A DNA stretch of 22,915 nucleotides from Clostridiales bacterium (GCA_918241715.1 CAKJYB010000040.1:1-22915), one strand, 5' to 3'; positions 1 through 7,332 are shown, counted from the first letter of the stretch. Numbers and translations: made by a program. Notes: generated by a model from the sequence alone, not told the origin.

Positions 1-97
1 TTGTGTTTGTGATTGTTGGATTTACAACTTCATTTCTGCAATTTGTGATAATTCTCTGGCAAAAAATCATTCTTGGGTGGTTATAACAGCAAGGCAT
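1..97 (-). CDS. Partial CDS at left edge, unknown cysteine-rich N-terminus
   Basis: A minus-strand reading frame opens with ATG at 97 and stays open to the window edge (32 codons). It begins MPCCYNHPRM and has four Cys in the first 20 residues. I do not recognise it. Support comes from the context: a TTAACA/TACAAT promoter with 17-base spacing at 134-162, a small hairpin (113-126) in the leader, and an AAAGGAG ribosome binding site five bases before the ATG. All arginine codons are AGA, as in neighbouring genes. A competing reading is the plus-strand frame 3-86, which gives a hydrophobic tail ending in TAA and could be the end of a membrane protein; it lacks a following terminator. I favour the minus strand because it has a full set of expression signals. 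Confidence 0.4.
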   Translation of the reverse strand, partial: MPCCYNHPRMIFCQRIITNCRNEVVNPTITNT

Positions 98-112
98 ATT
101 TTCTCCTTTAAA

Positions 113-126
113 ACGGCATTTGCCGT
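113..126 (-). other. Leader hairpin before the left-edge CDS
   Basis: ACGGC and GCCGT are separated by ATTT, so a five-pair hairpin forms between the predicted transcription start (about 127) and the ribosome binding site at 103-109. It has no long T-run after it, so it is not a good terminator; an mRNA-stabilising or translation-modulating element is possible. Confidence 0.3.
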
Positions 127-133
127 CAAAAAC

Positions 134-162
134 ATTGTATGAAAGGAAAAATAAAATGTTAA
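134..162 (-). promoter_or_regulatory. Promoter of the left-edge CDS
   Basis: On the minus strand TTAACA (162-157) and TACAAT (139-134) are 17 bases apart. The -35 box overlaps the T-run of the asnS terminator. Confidence 0.5.
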
Positions 163-193
163 AAAAGAATGGCTCAAACGCCATTCTTTTTTT
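161..193 (-). terminator. Terminator after asnS
   Basis: A near-perfect 13-pair inverted repeat (161-173 with 180-192, loop TCAAAC) carries A-runs and T-runs at its ends, so it can act on both strands. It begins where asnS stops. Confidence 0.9.
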
Positions 194-1581
194 TATCCAA
201 TAATCGACCCAACCGTTCTTGGGAAGATTTCAACATCTCTGATGTTTGCAACGCCTGTTAGATACATAATCAATCTTTCAAAACCCACACCATAACCAGA
301 GTGTGTGGTTGTGCCAAATCTTCTTGTGTCAATATACCAAGCGTAGTCTTCTCTCTTAAGCCCAAGTTCGTCCATTCTTTGCAAAAGTTTTTCAAGTCTT
401 TCTTCTCTTTGGCTTCCACCAATAAGTTCGCCAATTCCCGGAACAAGCAGGTCAACAGCCCCAACCGTTTTTCCATCGTCATTTTGACGCATATAGAAAG
501 CCTTGATTTCTTTTGGATAGTTCTTCAAAAATACCGGTTTTTTGAAAACTTCTTCTGTGAGATATCTTTCATGCTCTGATTGTAGGTCAATTCCCCACTT
601 TACAGGGAAGACAAATTTTTGTCCACTCTTTTGCAAGAGTTCAATTGCGTCTGTATAGTCAAGTCTTACAAAATCATTTGAAACAACATTTTCAAGTCTT
701 TCCAAAAGGCCTTGATCAACAAACTTGTTTAAAAATGAAAGTTCGTCAACACATTCCGTCTTAACATAGTTGATTACATATTTGATAAGTTCTTCTTCGT
801 TGTCCATAAGTTCGTTTAAATCGCAGAAGCAAAGTTCTGGTTCCATCATCCAAAATTCTGCAGCATGACGTGAAGTGTTTGAGTTTTCTGCTCTGAATGT
901 TGGGCCAAAGGTGTATGTCTTTCCAAAGGCATGTGTAAGTGGCTCTTCATGAATCTGTCCAGAAACGGTGAGTGCAACTTTTTTGCCAAAGAAGTCTTGG
1001 CTGTAGTCAACTTTTCCGTCCTTGAGTGGAAGTTTGTCTAAATCAAGTGTTGTAACTTGAAACATCTCTCCAGCACCTTCGCAGTCATTTGCTGTGATGA
1101 TTGGTGTGTGAATGTAAACAAAGTTTCTTTCGTTGAAGAATTTGTGGATTGCAAAAGCAGCAACCGAACGAATTCTATAAACGGCGTTAAACAAATTTCC
1201 CCTTGCTCTGATTGTTGGAATTGTACGCAAAAACTCTATTGTGTGTCTTTTCTTTTGAAGTGGATAATCAAGTGCACATGACCCCATAATTTCAACGCTT
1301 TTTGCGTTGATTTCAAATGGCTGTGGAGCATCTGGAGTTATTATAACCTTTCCAACAACAACAAAAGATGTGCCAACATTTTCTTTTACAATGTCGTCAT
1401 AGTTTTTTGTCTTTTCTCTTTCAACAACAATCTGAACGCTTCTAAAAGCGCCATCGTTGAGTTCTATAAAGGCAATATTTTTGCTGTCTCTGATTGTTCT
1501 TGCCCAGCCACAAAGTGTGATTTCCTTGTCTTTGTAACTTTGATATGCCTTGTATAAATCTCTTATTTCAATCCTTTTCAT
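193..1581 (-). CDS. asnS: Asparaginyl-tRNA synthetase
   Basis: Class IIb aminoacyl-tRNA synthetase that charges tRNA-Asn with asparagine in the cytosol. At 462 residues it has the usual AsnRS length. An N-terminal OB-fold anticodon-binding domain (about 1-110, with CGWARTIRDSK) is followed by the class II catalytic core. Motif 2 is seen at FRAENSNTSRH (FRAE at about 228-231), which is characteristic of AsnRS, and motif 3 at GVGFERL (about 431-437). The ATG at 1581 is preceded by AGGAGAG. It lies 26 bases downstream of aspS with no promoter or terminator between, so both should be expressed from the T-box-controlled promoter. The presence of AsnRS means Asn-tRNA can be made directly, without needing the Asp-tRNA-Asn amidation route. 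Confidence 0.97.
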   Translation of the reverse strand: MKRIEIRDLYKAYQSYKDKEITLCGWARTIRDSKNIAFIELNDGAFRSVQIVVEREKTKNYDDIVKENVGTSFVVVGKVIITPDAPQPFEINAKSVEIMGSCALDYPLQKKRHTIEFLRTIPTIRARGNLFNAVYRIRSVAAFAIHKFFNERNFVYIHTPIITANDCEGAGEMFQVTTLDLDKLPLKDGKVDYSQDFFGKKVALTVSGQIHEEPLTHAFGKTYTFGPTFRAENSNTSRHAAEFWMMEPELCFCDLNELMDNEEELIKYVINYVKTECVDELSFLNKFVDQGLLERLENVVSNDFVRLDYTDAIELLQKSGQKFVFPVKWGIDLQSEHERYLTEEVFKKPVFLKNYPKEIKAFYMRQNDDGKTVGAVDLLVPGIGELIGGSQREERLEKLLQRMDELGLKREDYAWYIDTRRFGTTTHSGYGVGFERLIMYLTGVANIRDVEIFPRTVGSIIG

Positions 1582-1607
1582 TTTTTCTCTCCTGTTTTGT
1601 TTTTTGA

Positions 1608-2888
1608 CTATGGAGTCAATCTGTCTGGACCACGGAACAAATACATCGCTTCTTTAAGTGATGGCAAGTCAAGAAGAAGCATCAAAAATCTGTCAAGTCC
1701 AAGACCAAAACCACCATGTGGTGGGCAACCATTTTTGAAGAAGTTGATATAGTCTGTCATAGGTGTTGTGTCAATGCCCCTATCTTCAATTTGTTTTTTC
1801 AAAATGTCTGGTCTGTGTTCTCTTTGTGCTCCGGAAGTAAGTTCTACATCTTTGAAGTAAAGGTCATAGGATTTTGAATATTCTGGTTCGTCTTCTTTTG
1901 CCATGGTGTAGAATGCTCTAACCTTTGATGGATATTCTGTTACAAAGAAGAATTGATGTCCATTTTTCTCTTCCATATACTTGCAAAGAGCAACTTCTTG
2001 CTCTGTTGTAAAGTCATCTCCGTCCTTTATGTCAAGTCCAAGATTTCTCAAAATCTTGTATGCCTCTCTCACGCTTACTCTTGGGAAAGGAAGTGTTGGA
2101 ACGATGATGTCAACACCCAAAAGCTCCTTAACTTTCTGCCCACATTTTTCTGAAACTTGTTTAAGTGCATAGGCCAAAATTTGCTCTTGAACTTTCATGA
2201 CATCTTCTTGAGAATTTACATAACTTATTTCGATGTCAAAGCCAGAAAACTCTGTTGCGTGCTTTTTGGTGTGTGATTTTTCTGCTCTGAAAACAGGTGT
2301 GTTTATGAATACCTTTTCAAAGCCTGCAGCCATTGCCATTTGCTTGTAAAATTGTGGACTTTGAATAAGATAAGCCTTCTTGTCAAAGTATTTCACTTCA
2401 AACACATCTGCACCACCTTCACTTGAAGCACCAATAAGAGTTGGTGTGTGAATTTCAATAAATCCATGGTCAATACACCATTGTCTCATCGCCTGATTTA
2501 AAATTGTCTCAACTTGAAAGATAAGTGCTTTTTCTGGGCTTCTAAGGTCTATCCAACGATAATCAAGCCTTTGGTCAATAGAACTTTCAGGTCCAATAGG
2601 AAATGGCTCTGCATGGCTTGTAATCTCCACTTTTTCTGGAATGATTTCTATTCCACCAAGTTTTACAAATTCGTTTGCAACAGCCTGTCCTGAAATTTTG
2701 ACCGTGCTTTCAAGTGTTGCATGAGAAAATATCTCTGCAATCTCTGGTTTTTCTTCTTTTACAACGGTTACTTGAATCTTTCCAGACAAATCTCTGATAA
2801 CAATAAATTGCATGTTCTTTTTGTCTCTCAAGTTTTCAATCCACCCTTGAATTTCAACTTTTCCCGGTTTGATTTCTCCAATATTCAT
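1608..2888 (-). CDS. aspS: Aspartyl-tRNA synthetase, archaeal/eukaryotic type
   Basis: Charges tRNA-Asp with aspartate. At 426 residues it is far shorter than ordinary bacterial AspRS (about 590), because the GAD insertion domain of the bacterial type is missing; length and motifs match the archaeal-type enzyme found in some clostridia and Deinococcus. The OB-fold domain occupies about 1-100 (QGWIENLRD). Motif 2 is FRAEKSHTKKH (FRAE at about 200-203) and motif 3 is GLGLDRF (about 395-401). Archaeal-type enzymes may be discriminating or may also charge tRNA-Asn; the position after GW(I/V) where Trp or His is usual in characterised archaeal enzymes appears here as Glu, so specificity cannot be assigned by eye. 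The ATG at 2888 follows AAAGGAGAG. The gene is first in the aspS-asnS operon. Confidence 0.95.
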   Translation of the reverse strand: MNIGEIKPGKVEIQGWIENLRDKKNMQFIVIRDLSGKIQVTVVKEEKPEIAEIFSHATLESTVKISGQAVANEFVKLGGIEIIPEKVEITSHAEPFPIGPESSIDQRLDYRWIDLRSPEKALIFQVETILNQAMRQWCIDHGFIEIHTPTLIGASSEGGADVFEVKYFDKKAYLIQSPQFYKQMAMAAGFEKVFINTPVFRAEKSHTKKHATEFSGFDIEISYVNSQEDVMKVQEQILAYALKQVSEKCGQKVKELLGVDIIVPTLPFPRVSVREAYKILRNLGLDIKDGDDFTTEQEVALCKYMEEKNGHQFFFVTEYPSKVRAFYTMAKEDEPEYSKSYDLYFKDVELTSGAQREHRPDILKKQIEDRGIDTTPMTDYINFFKNGCPPHGGFGLGLDRFLMLLLDLPSLKEAMYLFRGPDRLTP

Positions 2889-2910
2889 TTTTTCTCTCTC
2901 CTTTTAAAAT

Positions 2911-2941
2911 AAAAAAACCTAATGCAAAATTTTGCATTAGG
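2911..2941 (-). terminator. T-box regulated terminator
   Basis: A 24-base perfect palindrome (2918-2941, CCTAATGC... ) is followed on the minus strand by seven T. Its 5' arm CCTAAT is shared with the antiterminator helix, which gives the on/off switch. Confidence 0.93.
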
Positions 2942-3108
2942 ACGAACGTTTTGTCCGCGGTGCCACCTAATTTGTTGAATCTTCAACCACTTTGTATTAA
3001 ATTAAGACTGCTAAAGGTGTCTCACTTTGGAGAATTTGATAAGATCTCAGCCTTCCTTATCTCTCTGTAAAATTCTTTTTTCCAAAACTTTTCCTTCGTC
3101 GTTATCTT
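2911..3108 (-). promoter_or_regulatory. T-box riboswitch leader of aspS-asnS, likely Asp specifier
   Basis: A transcribed leader that senses uncharged tRNA and controls termination. The minus strand has, in order, stem I with an AGAGAG box and a distal hairpin GATAAG...CTTATC whose loop holds GGCTG; a specifier loop whose 3' side reads GTGA-GAC-A; a stem III hairpin (2974-2987); the T-box TAGGTGGCACCGCG; and the terminator. The GAC at 3019-3021 is read as the specifier, an Asp codon. The antiterminator bulge TGGC (2962-2965) would pair with GCCA, matching the G discriminator base usual in tRNA-Asp and tRNA-Asn. ATTAGG upstream and CCTAAT downstream of the T-box form the antiterminator helix, in competition with the terminator. 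The family call is firm; the specifier codon is my manual fold. Confidence 0.93.
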
Positions 3109-3114
3109 GGACTT

Positions 3115-3143
3115 ATATTAACATTTAAGCGCACAAAAGTCAA
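3115..3143 (-). promoter_or_regulatory. Promoter of the T-box-aspS-asnS operon
   Basis: TTGACT (3143-3138) and TAATAT (3120-3115) are 17 bases apart, and the predicted start near 3108 coincides with the base of T-box stem I. The -35 box begins only eight bases after the stop codon of the upstream metallo-beta-lactamase gene. Confidence 0.85.
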
Positions 3144-3150
3144 CAGATTT

Positions 3151-4326
3151 TTAGCCTGTCGGCCAATTCCTGTTTTCTTTAAACCATTTTGTGCTTTTCA
3201 AAATGAAATTGTTGTTGGAGCAATTCACTCCACAATCGGTTGCCGTCGCCAAAAACATGATGTTTCCATTAAACGAAACATGCTTTCCATCTGCTTCGGC
3301 ATCATAGAGTGTTGTTACATAAACTCTGTCTGTATATGGTGCAACATTGTTGATAAAAACTTGCGCCGGAAATTGATTTTCTTTCTTTGGAGTATATTCC
3401 GAACTTCCTGCACAGCAACAAACGCAAACCACTTTTGGTCTTATAACTTGCATAAGTGCAGAAGAGTTTGCCGTGTAAGAACCATGATGTCCTGCCTTGA
3501 AAAGTTCCACTTGTGGCAAGGAATTTCTCTGCACAAGTTTTTCTTCTCCTTCCCCTTCCAAGTCTCCTGTAAAGAGATAGTGTTGTGAGTGATTTGTAAA
3601 AAGCACACAAACGGAATTGTTGTTTTCGTTGCTTGCGTCTGGATTTGCATAATAATAACTATCCAAAATTTTGAAGTTCATCTCTTCGCCAATTGTGTAA
3701 GTTTGTTGTGCTCCGTTTGTCCCATTTACACATTCAAGAGCCGTATAGTGATTTGCGCCATCGGCTTTGGCCTGACTTAAATTGTTTTCGTATCTTATGT
3801 ATTGTGCTTTTGTTGTCTTGTTTGACTCTGTGCCAGCAAAGGTTATTATTGTTTCACAGGTGTATCTTCCAAAAATGCTGTCGGCATAGTTTGTGTGGCA
3901 AAAGCCAGAATAGTGGTCGGAGTGGGCATGAGTGATAATCACATATTCAAGTTTTCCATCACTAACATATTGATTTAGATATTGCGCAACAACTGGCGTG
4001 CTTGATTGTGTCGAACCACAATCAATCAAAATGTCGTAGTTTTGCGTCTTTATGAAAACGCAATCTCCCGTGCTGGAATTTCCAAGTTCCAAAAAGTGAA
4101 TGGAGATGTTTGCATCTTGATAAGCAACATTACATTCATAAGAAACGCCTTCGCCGGTGTCTTTGTTTTTGTTTCTCAAAACAAAATAATAGTACGCAAA
4201 TGCTCCAAGCAAAACAGCAATCACCAAGACGATGATAAAAATTCGAAAACCGACAGATTTCGAAAATTGTTCTTTTACAACTTTTTCAACTCTGTTTTGC
4301 ACAGAATTTTTCTTTTTTCTGCTCAT
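3151..4326 (-). CDS. Membrane-anchored ComEC-like metallo-beta-lactamase-fold hydrolase
   Basis: A 391-residue protein with a Lys/Arg-rich N-terminus, one transmembrane segment (about 29-50), then an extracytoplasmic MBL-fold domain. The zinc-binding motif HAHSDH is at 133-138, a buried Asp motif LIDCGS at about 100-105, TGDLEGEGE further on, and AGHHGS near 276. Order and spacing match the MBL domain at the C-terminus of the DNA-uptake protein ComEC and the many stand-alone proteins of that type, which are hydrolases of nucleic acid or unknown substrates. The Competence (channel) domain of ComEC is absent, so a role in DNA uptake is not implied. There is a short Cys-rich run (VCVCCCAG) near 299. 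The ATG at 4326 has no ribosome binding site and sits six bases after an extended -10 box. No terminator is visible after its stop. Confidence 0.8.
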   Translation of the reverse strand: MSRKKKNSVQNRVEKVVKEQFSKSVGFRIFIIVLVIAVLLGAFAYYYFVLRNKNKDTGEGVSYECNVAYQDANISIHFLELGNSSTGDCVFIKTQNYDILIDCGSTQSSTPVVAQYLNQYVSDGKLEYVIITHAHSDHYSGFCHTNYADSIFGRYTCETIITFAGTESNKTTKAQYIRYENNLSQAKADGANHYTALECVNGTNGAQQTYTIGEEMNFKILDSYYYANPDASNENNNSVCVLFTNHSQHYLFTGDLEGEGEEKLVQRNSLPQVELFKAGHHGSYTANSSALMQVIRPKVVCVCCCAGSSEYTPKKENQFPAQVFINNVAPYTDRVYVTTLYDAEADGKHVSFNGNIMFLATATDCGVNCSNNNFILKSTKWFKENRNWPTG

Positions 4327-4332
4327 GAAAAA

Positions 4333-4341
4333 ATTATATCA
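4333..4341 (-). promoter_or_regulatory. Extended -10 promoter placing +1 on the ATG of the MBL gene
   Basis: The minus strand reads TGATATAAT (4341-4333), an extended -10 of the TGnTATAAT form, followed by six bases and then ATG. Transcription seven bases after the hexamer starts at 4326, the A of the ATG. The -35 position falls in the T-run of the ltaS terminator and is poor. Confidence 0.75.
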
Positions 4342-4354
4342 CACTCTCTTTGTT

Positions 4355-4388
4355 AAAAAAAAGAAAACACGCAATTTTTACGTGCTTT
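4355..4388 (-). terminator. Terminator of the dgk-ltaS operon
   Basis: AAAGCACG (4388-4381) pairs with CGTGTTTT (4371-4364), with one G-T pair and a nine-base loop, followed by C and eight T. The 5' arm lies inside the last codons of ltaS and the stop codon lies in the loop. Confidence 0.8.
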
Positions 4389-6402
4389 CTGAAATTGTCT
4401 TTTCATAGTTTATTCTGTAATACGTTTCAATGTATGCCTGTTTCTTTAAAAAGTTGCTTACATTTGTTTTAAATTTTTTAAGTTTCGATTCTCTCTCTTC
4501 AAGTTCTCCCGTCTTTACATCGTAGATTTTTCTGAGTGTAAGAGAATAATAATCTTCATCAAAAATGCTTGCCATTGAAGAAATAAATACGCTGTCCTTT
4601 ATGTCTTCTGCAAATATTGAATGTCCCTGTGCCAAATTTCTGTTAAACTTAAACCCATACAAATCACAAAGTGTTGGATACAAATCATAAGTGTTGCAGA
4701 ATGTTGTGTTTTCTTCTGCAACAAGTTTTTTGTTAAAAATCACCATTGGCACGTTGTAAGCCTTGTTTGTGTCGTCATATTCTCCAATATCCTTAATCTT
4801 GTAAGAAAGATCTTGATAATATGCGTTGTGGTCCGCAAACATAACAATTGTTGTGGTGTCAATAAGTTTGTCTCCATGTATGTCTGTTGTGTTTTCAAGT
4901 CTGTCCAAAATGACATTTATCATGTTTTCTAATGCCATCGTCTTTGCCTTATACTCTCTAAAGATTTTGTATTCGTTGCTTTCAAACGCTGGCAAGGTGT
5001 ATCCCAAATCCATGTCCATAGCATACTGGCAAAAATCGTTGTATTTTAAATCAACTTGGTCATAATAATCTGCAAATCTTTCGTTTTCTTTTGTGTATGG
5101 GCCGTGCATAGAAACGCTTGTAAAGAAACTGAAAAAACTCTTGTCTGCCGGCATAAACTCTTCTTTGCACGCATCAATGAAATCTCCGTCGTCAACAAAC
5201 TCTCCAAATTTTACATTAGGATTGTAAAGAGTGCTGTCTTCAAGAGCATAAACTTCGTCAAATCCGATTGAAGTGTTTACATCTTTTCTGCTGTAGAATG
5301 TTCCAAGATAATCATGGAAGAATTTTACGCTTTCATAACCATTTTGTTTAAACAAGTTTGGCAAACTTGTTGGAGTGGTAATTCCCGGATTCTTTACGAT
5401 TTTTGAAAGCGCATAGTCGTTTGGAGTGTTTCCCAACAAGCAGATATCTTCGCTAAAGTTTGTTGGATTTCTTGAATAGAAGTTTGAAAAACAAACTGAC
5501 TGGTTGTGCATAAAATCGTAAAGTGTTGGTGTGAGAATTGGGTCAATTCCAAACCATTCTCCACTTTCAATCATAATCACAATAAGATTGTCTCCAGCAA
5601 GTTTTCCGGACACGTTTTCGGTTTTGTATGTGGAGCCTGTATATTCAAAATCTTTTCCGTCTTCCACAAATTTTTTAAGCGCCTTAAGTTCTGTTTCAGA
5701 AATTGGCTCTGCATAACCCAAATACTGCTCCAGACTTTTGATGTAAAACCCATAGAAGCCGTATCTTTGCATATTCAAAAACTTTATGGCGTTGGAGCCA
5801 TACATATAATACCCGTTTTCAAACGCATAAATTGACGATTGTTCTTCAGTGTAGGCGTTGTTGAAAAGGTTGTAGCATGAAAGTCCTGTTCCTTCAATTG
5901 TGAATGTTGCAACAAGCAAACACATCATTGCCGTTGCCCCCTTTTTGATTTCAATCTTAGGGAAGAGTTTTACGGCGAAAATAATTGCCAAAATATAAAG
6001 CCCAATCAACAGAAGTGTGATAATTAAACTTGGCAAATTTAGCATGTCAAATTCAAACACTGCCCCTGTTTCTCCACCACGAGCAAAGAGCATGTCAATT
6101 GTGGTGATGTTGTATAAATTTTTGTAAATGCAAGCATTGATTATGTTTAGCACTGCTTGAACAAACAAAAACAAACTTGTGATTGTGATTTTAAGCCACT
6201 CTGTTGGAGTAATTACAATAATGCCACAAATAATTAAAACCACTGAAAGTTCCAGACCAATTCTTGTTGGCAAAAGACCTATTCCAAGTGTGGCAAAGTT
6301 TACCATTTCAAACAAAAGCGTAAAGATAACGAAAATGACCGCATAGGCATAGCCATTTGTTTTTACAACATTTTCAGTTTCTTTAAATCTTTGTTTTTTC
6401 AT
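4378..6402 (-). CDS. Lipoteichoic acid synthase-like phosphoglycerol transferase
   Basis: A 674-residue membrane enzyme of the LtaS/sulfatase family. Five hydrophobic segments in about 1-190 are followed by an extracellular alkaline phosphatase-fold domain. The family transfers glycerol phosphate from phosphatidylglycerol to the growing lipoteichoic acid chain and releases diacylglycerol. Visible active-site elements are VIMIESGEW (E279), SMHGPYT (H433) and FADHN (D524-H525), matching the metal ligands of LtaS. The nucleophile region reads NPTNFSED; alignment with the TSD of S. aureus LtaS puts Ser317 at the nucleophile Thr position, though Thr314 is nearby. The N-terminus is well placed: ATG one base after the dgk stop, with AAAGG inside the end of dgk. 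Translation is probably coupled to dgk. Substrate could be a related glycerol-phosphate polymer rather than classical LTA. Confidence 0.85.
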   Translation of the reverse strand: MKKQRFKETENVVKTNGYAYAVIFVIFTLLFEMVNFATLGIGLLPTRIGLELSVVLIICGIIVITPTEWLKITITSLFLFVQAVLNIINACIYKNLYNITTIDMLFARGGETGAVFEFDMLNLPSLIITLLLIGLYILAIIFAVKLFPKIEIKKGATAMMCLLVATFTIEGTGLSCYNLFNNAYTEEQSSIYAFENGYYMYGSNAIKFLNMQRYGFYGFYIKSLEQYLGYAEPISETELKALKKFVEDGKDFEYTGSTYKTENVSGKLAGDNLIVIMIESGEWFGIDPILTPTLYDFMHNQSVCFSNFYSRNPTNFSEDICLLGNTPNDYALSKIVKNPGITTPTSLPNLFKQNGYESVKFFHDYLGTFYSRKDVNTSIGFDEVYALEDSTLYNPNVKFGEFVDDGDFIDACKEEFMPADKSFFSFFTSVSMHGPYTKENERFADYYDQVDLKYNDFCQYAMDMDLGYTLPAFESNEYKIFREYKAKTMALENMINVILDRLENTTDIHGDKLIDTTTIVMFADHNAYYQDLSYKIKDIGEYDDTNKAYNVPMVIFNKKLVAEENTTFCNTYDLYPTLCDLYGFKFNRNLAQGHSIFAEDIKDSVFISSMASIFDEDYYSLTLRKIYDVKTGELEERESKLKKFKTNVSNFLKKQAYIETYYRINYEKTISEST

Positions 6403-6403
6403 T

Positions 6404-7297
6404 TTAACCTTTCACAAAAATATCAACGTGTTGTTTGAGCACTTCAAAATCAAATTTTCCTGTGCCACCATTTTCACCATCAAGATTTACAACTATGTCA
6501 TCTTGAAGTGTGATAGAAAACTTGTCCAATTTCAAAATGATTGTCTTTTTGTTGTTTCTCAAACTCTTAAGCCCAAAAAGGAACAGCCTAAAAATTCTTA
6601 AAAATGAGAAGAATGACACTTTTTTCTTTCTGTTCTTAAACAAAATTACGTTTACAAATCCGTCGTCGCAACGTGCCAAATTGTTTATTTTGTAACCGGC
6701 AACATATCTGCTGTTTGCAATAATTCCAAGAGCAATATCGCTTTCAATCACCTTGCCTTCATATTCCAATTTTACCGGAAAGGCTTTTGACGCAAACATC
6801 TCTTTGATGCCATATTTAAAATATGCAATTCTTCCAAATTTTTTCTTTTCTTTTTGAGATGTTGCATAACTTGACTTTGTAAACACTCCAAAGCAACAAA
6901 CGTAAATGCCATATCTATCATTTGCCCTGAAAATATCGTGTGAAACATAATGTCCGTCCAAAATGATTTTTACGGCCTTTTTTATGTTTTTTGGAATTCT
7001 GAGTGAATGGGCCAAATCGTTTGTTGTGCCGGTTGGAATATACCCAATTTTTGGTCTGTTTTCAACATTTGCTATGGCGTTGATTACTTCGTTCATTGTG
7101 CCATCTCCACCAGAAACAACAAAGACGTCATAGACGCCACAGGCTTCTCTGGCAAAGATTCCTGCATCTCCTGCTTTTTGTGTTGGTTTGCAATCAACTA
7201 CTTCAAATTTTTTTGCAAGTTCGGACAATATATATTCTTTGTTTTTTGAATTGTTTTGTCTGCCACTTGTTGGATTGTATACATATAAACATTTCAT
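6404..7297 (-). CDS. Diacylglycerol kinase family lipid kinase (DgkB/YegS type)
   Basis: A 297-residue soluble lipid kinase that phosphorylates diacylglycerol to phosphatidic acid at the membrane. The start MKCLYVYNPTSGR is the typical family N-terminus, the nucleotide-binding GGDGT motif is at 63-67 followed by MNE, PTGTTND follows at about 87-93, and NLDGE near the C-terminus matches the conserved (N)xDGE. It is directly upstream of the LtaS-like gene, one base apart. LtaS-type synthases release diacylglycerol, which DgkB recycles to phospholipid, so the pair forms a coherent cycle. There is no ribosome binding site; the -10 TAAAAT ends six bases before the ATG. An in-frame TAA at 7309-7307, inside that promoter, rules out a start further upstream. 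Confidence 0.88.
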   Translation of the reverse strand: MKCLYVYNPTSGRQNNSKNKEYILSELAKKFEVVDCKPTQKAGDAGIFAREACGVYDVFVVSGGDGTMNEVINAIANVENRPKIGYIPTGTTNDLAHSLRIPKNIKKAVKIILDGHYVSHDIFRANDRYGIYVCCFGVFTKSSYATSQKEKKKFGRIAYFKYGIKEMFASKAFPVKLEYEGKVIESDIALGIIANSRYVAGYKINNLARCDDGFVNVILFKNRKKKVSFFSFLRIFRLFLFGLKSLRNNKKTIILKLDKFSITLQDDIVVNLDGENGGTGKFDFEVLKQHVDIFVKG

Positions 7298-7303
7298 GTA
7301 GAC

Positions 7304-7332
7304 ATTTTATCATTTTGCAAAAAAAAAGTAAA
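7304..7332 (-). promoter_or_regulatory. Promoter giving a leaderless dgk-ltaS mRNA
   Basis: TTTACT (7332-7327) and TAAAAT (7309-7304) are 17 bases apart on the minus strand. Counting seven bases past the hexamer gives 7297, the A of the dgk ATG. The -35 box and spacer are made partly from the T-run of the ABC transporter terminator. Confidence 0.65.

Noticed and set aside
3..86. Plus-strand hydrophobic frame ending in TAA
   Set aside because: Could be the end of a membrane protein, but no plus-strand terminator follows closely, and the minus strand has a promoter, SD and ATG here. Kept only as an alternative.
3150..3175. GCC-GACA-GGC hairpin at the end of the MBL gene as a terminator
   Set aside because: Three base pairs and no T-run after it.
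3280..3650. Overlapping frames opposite and within the MBL gene
   Set aside because: They are shadows: no SD or promoter, odd composition, and the MBL motifs fix the coding strand.
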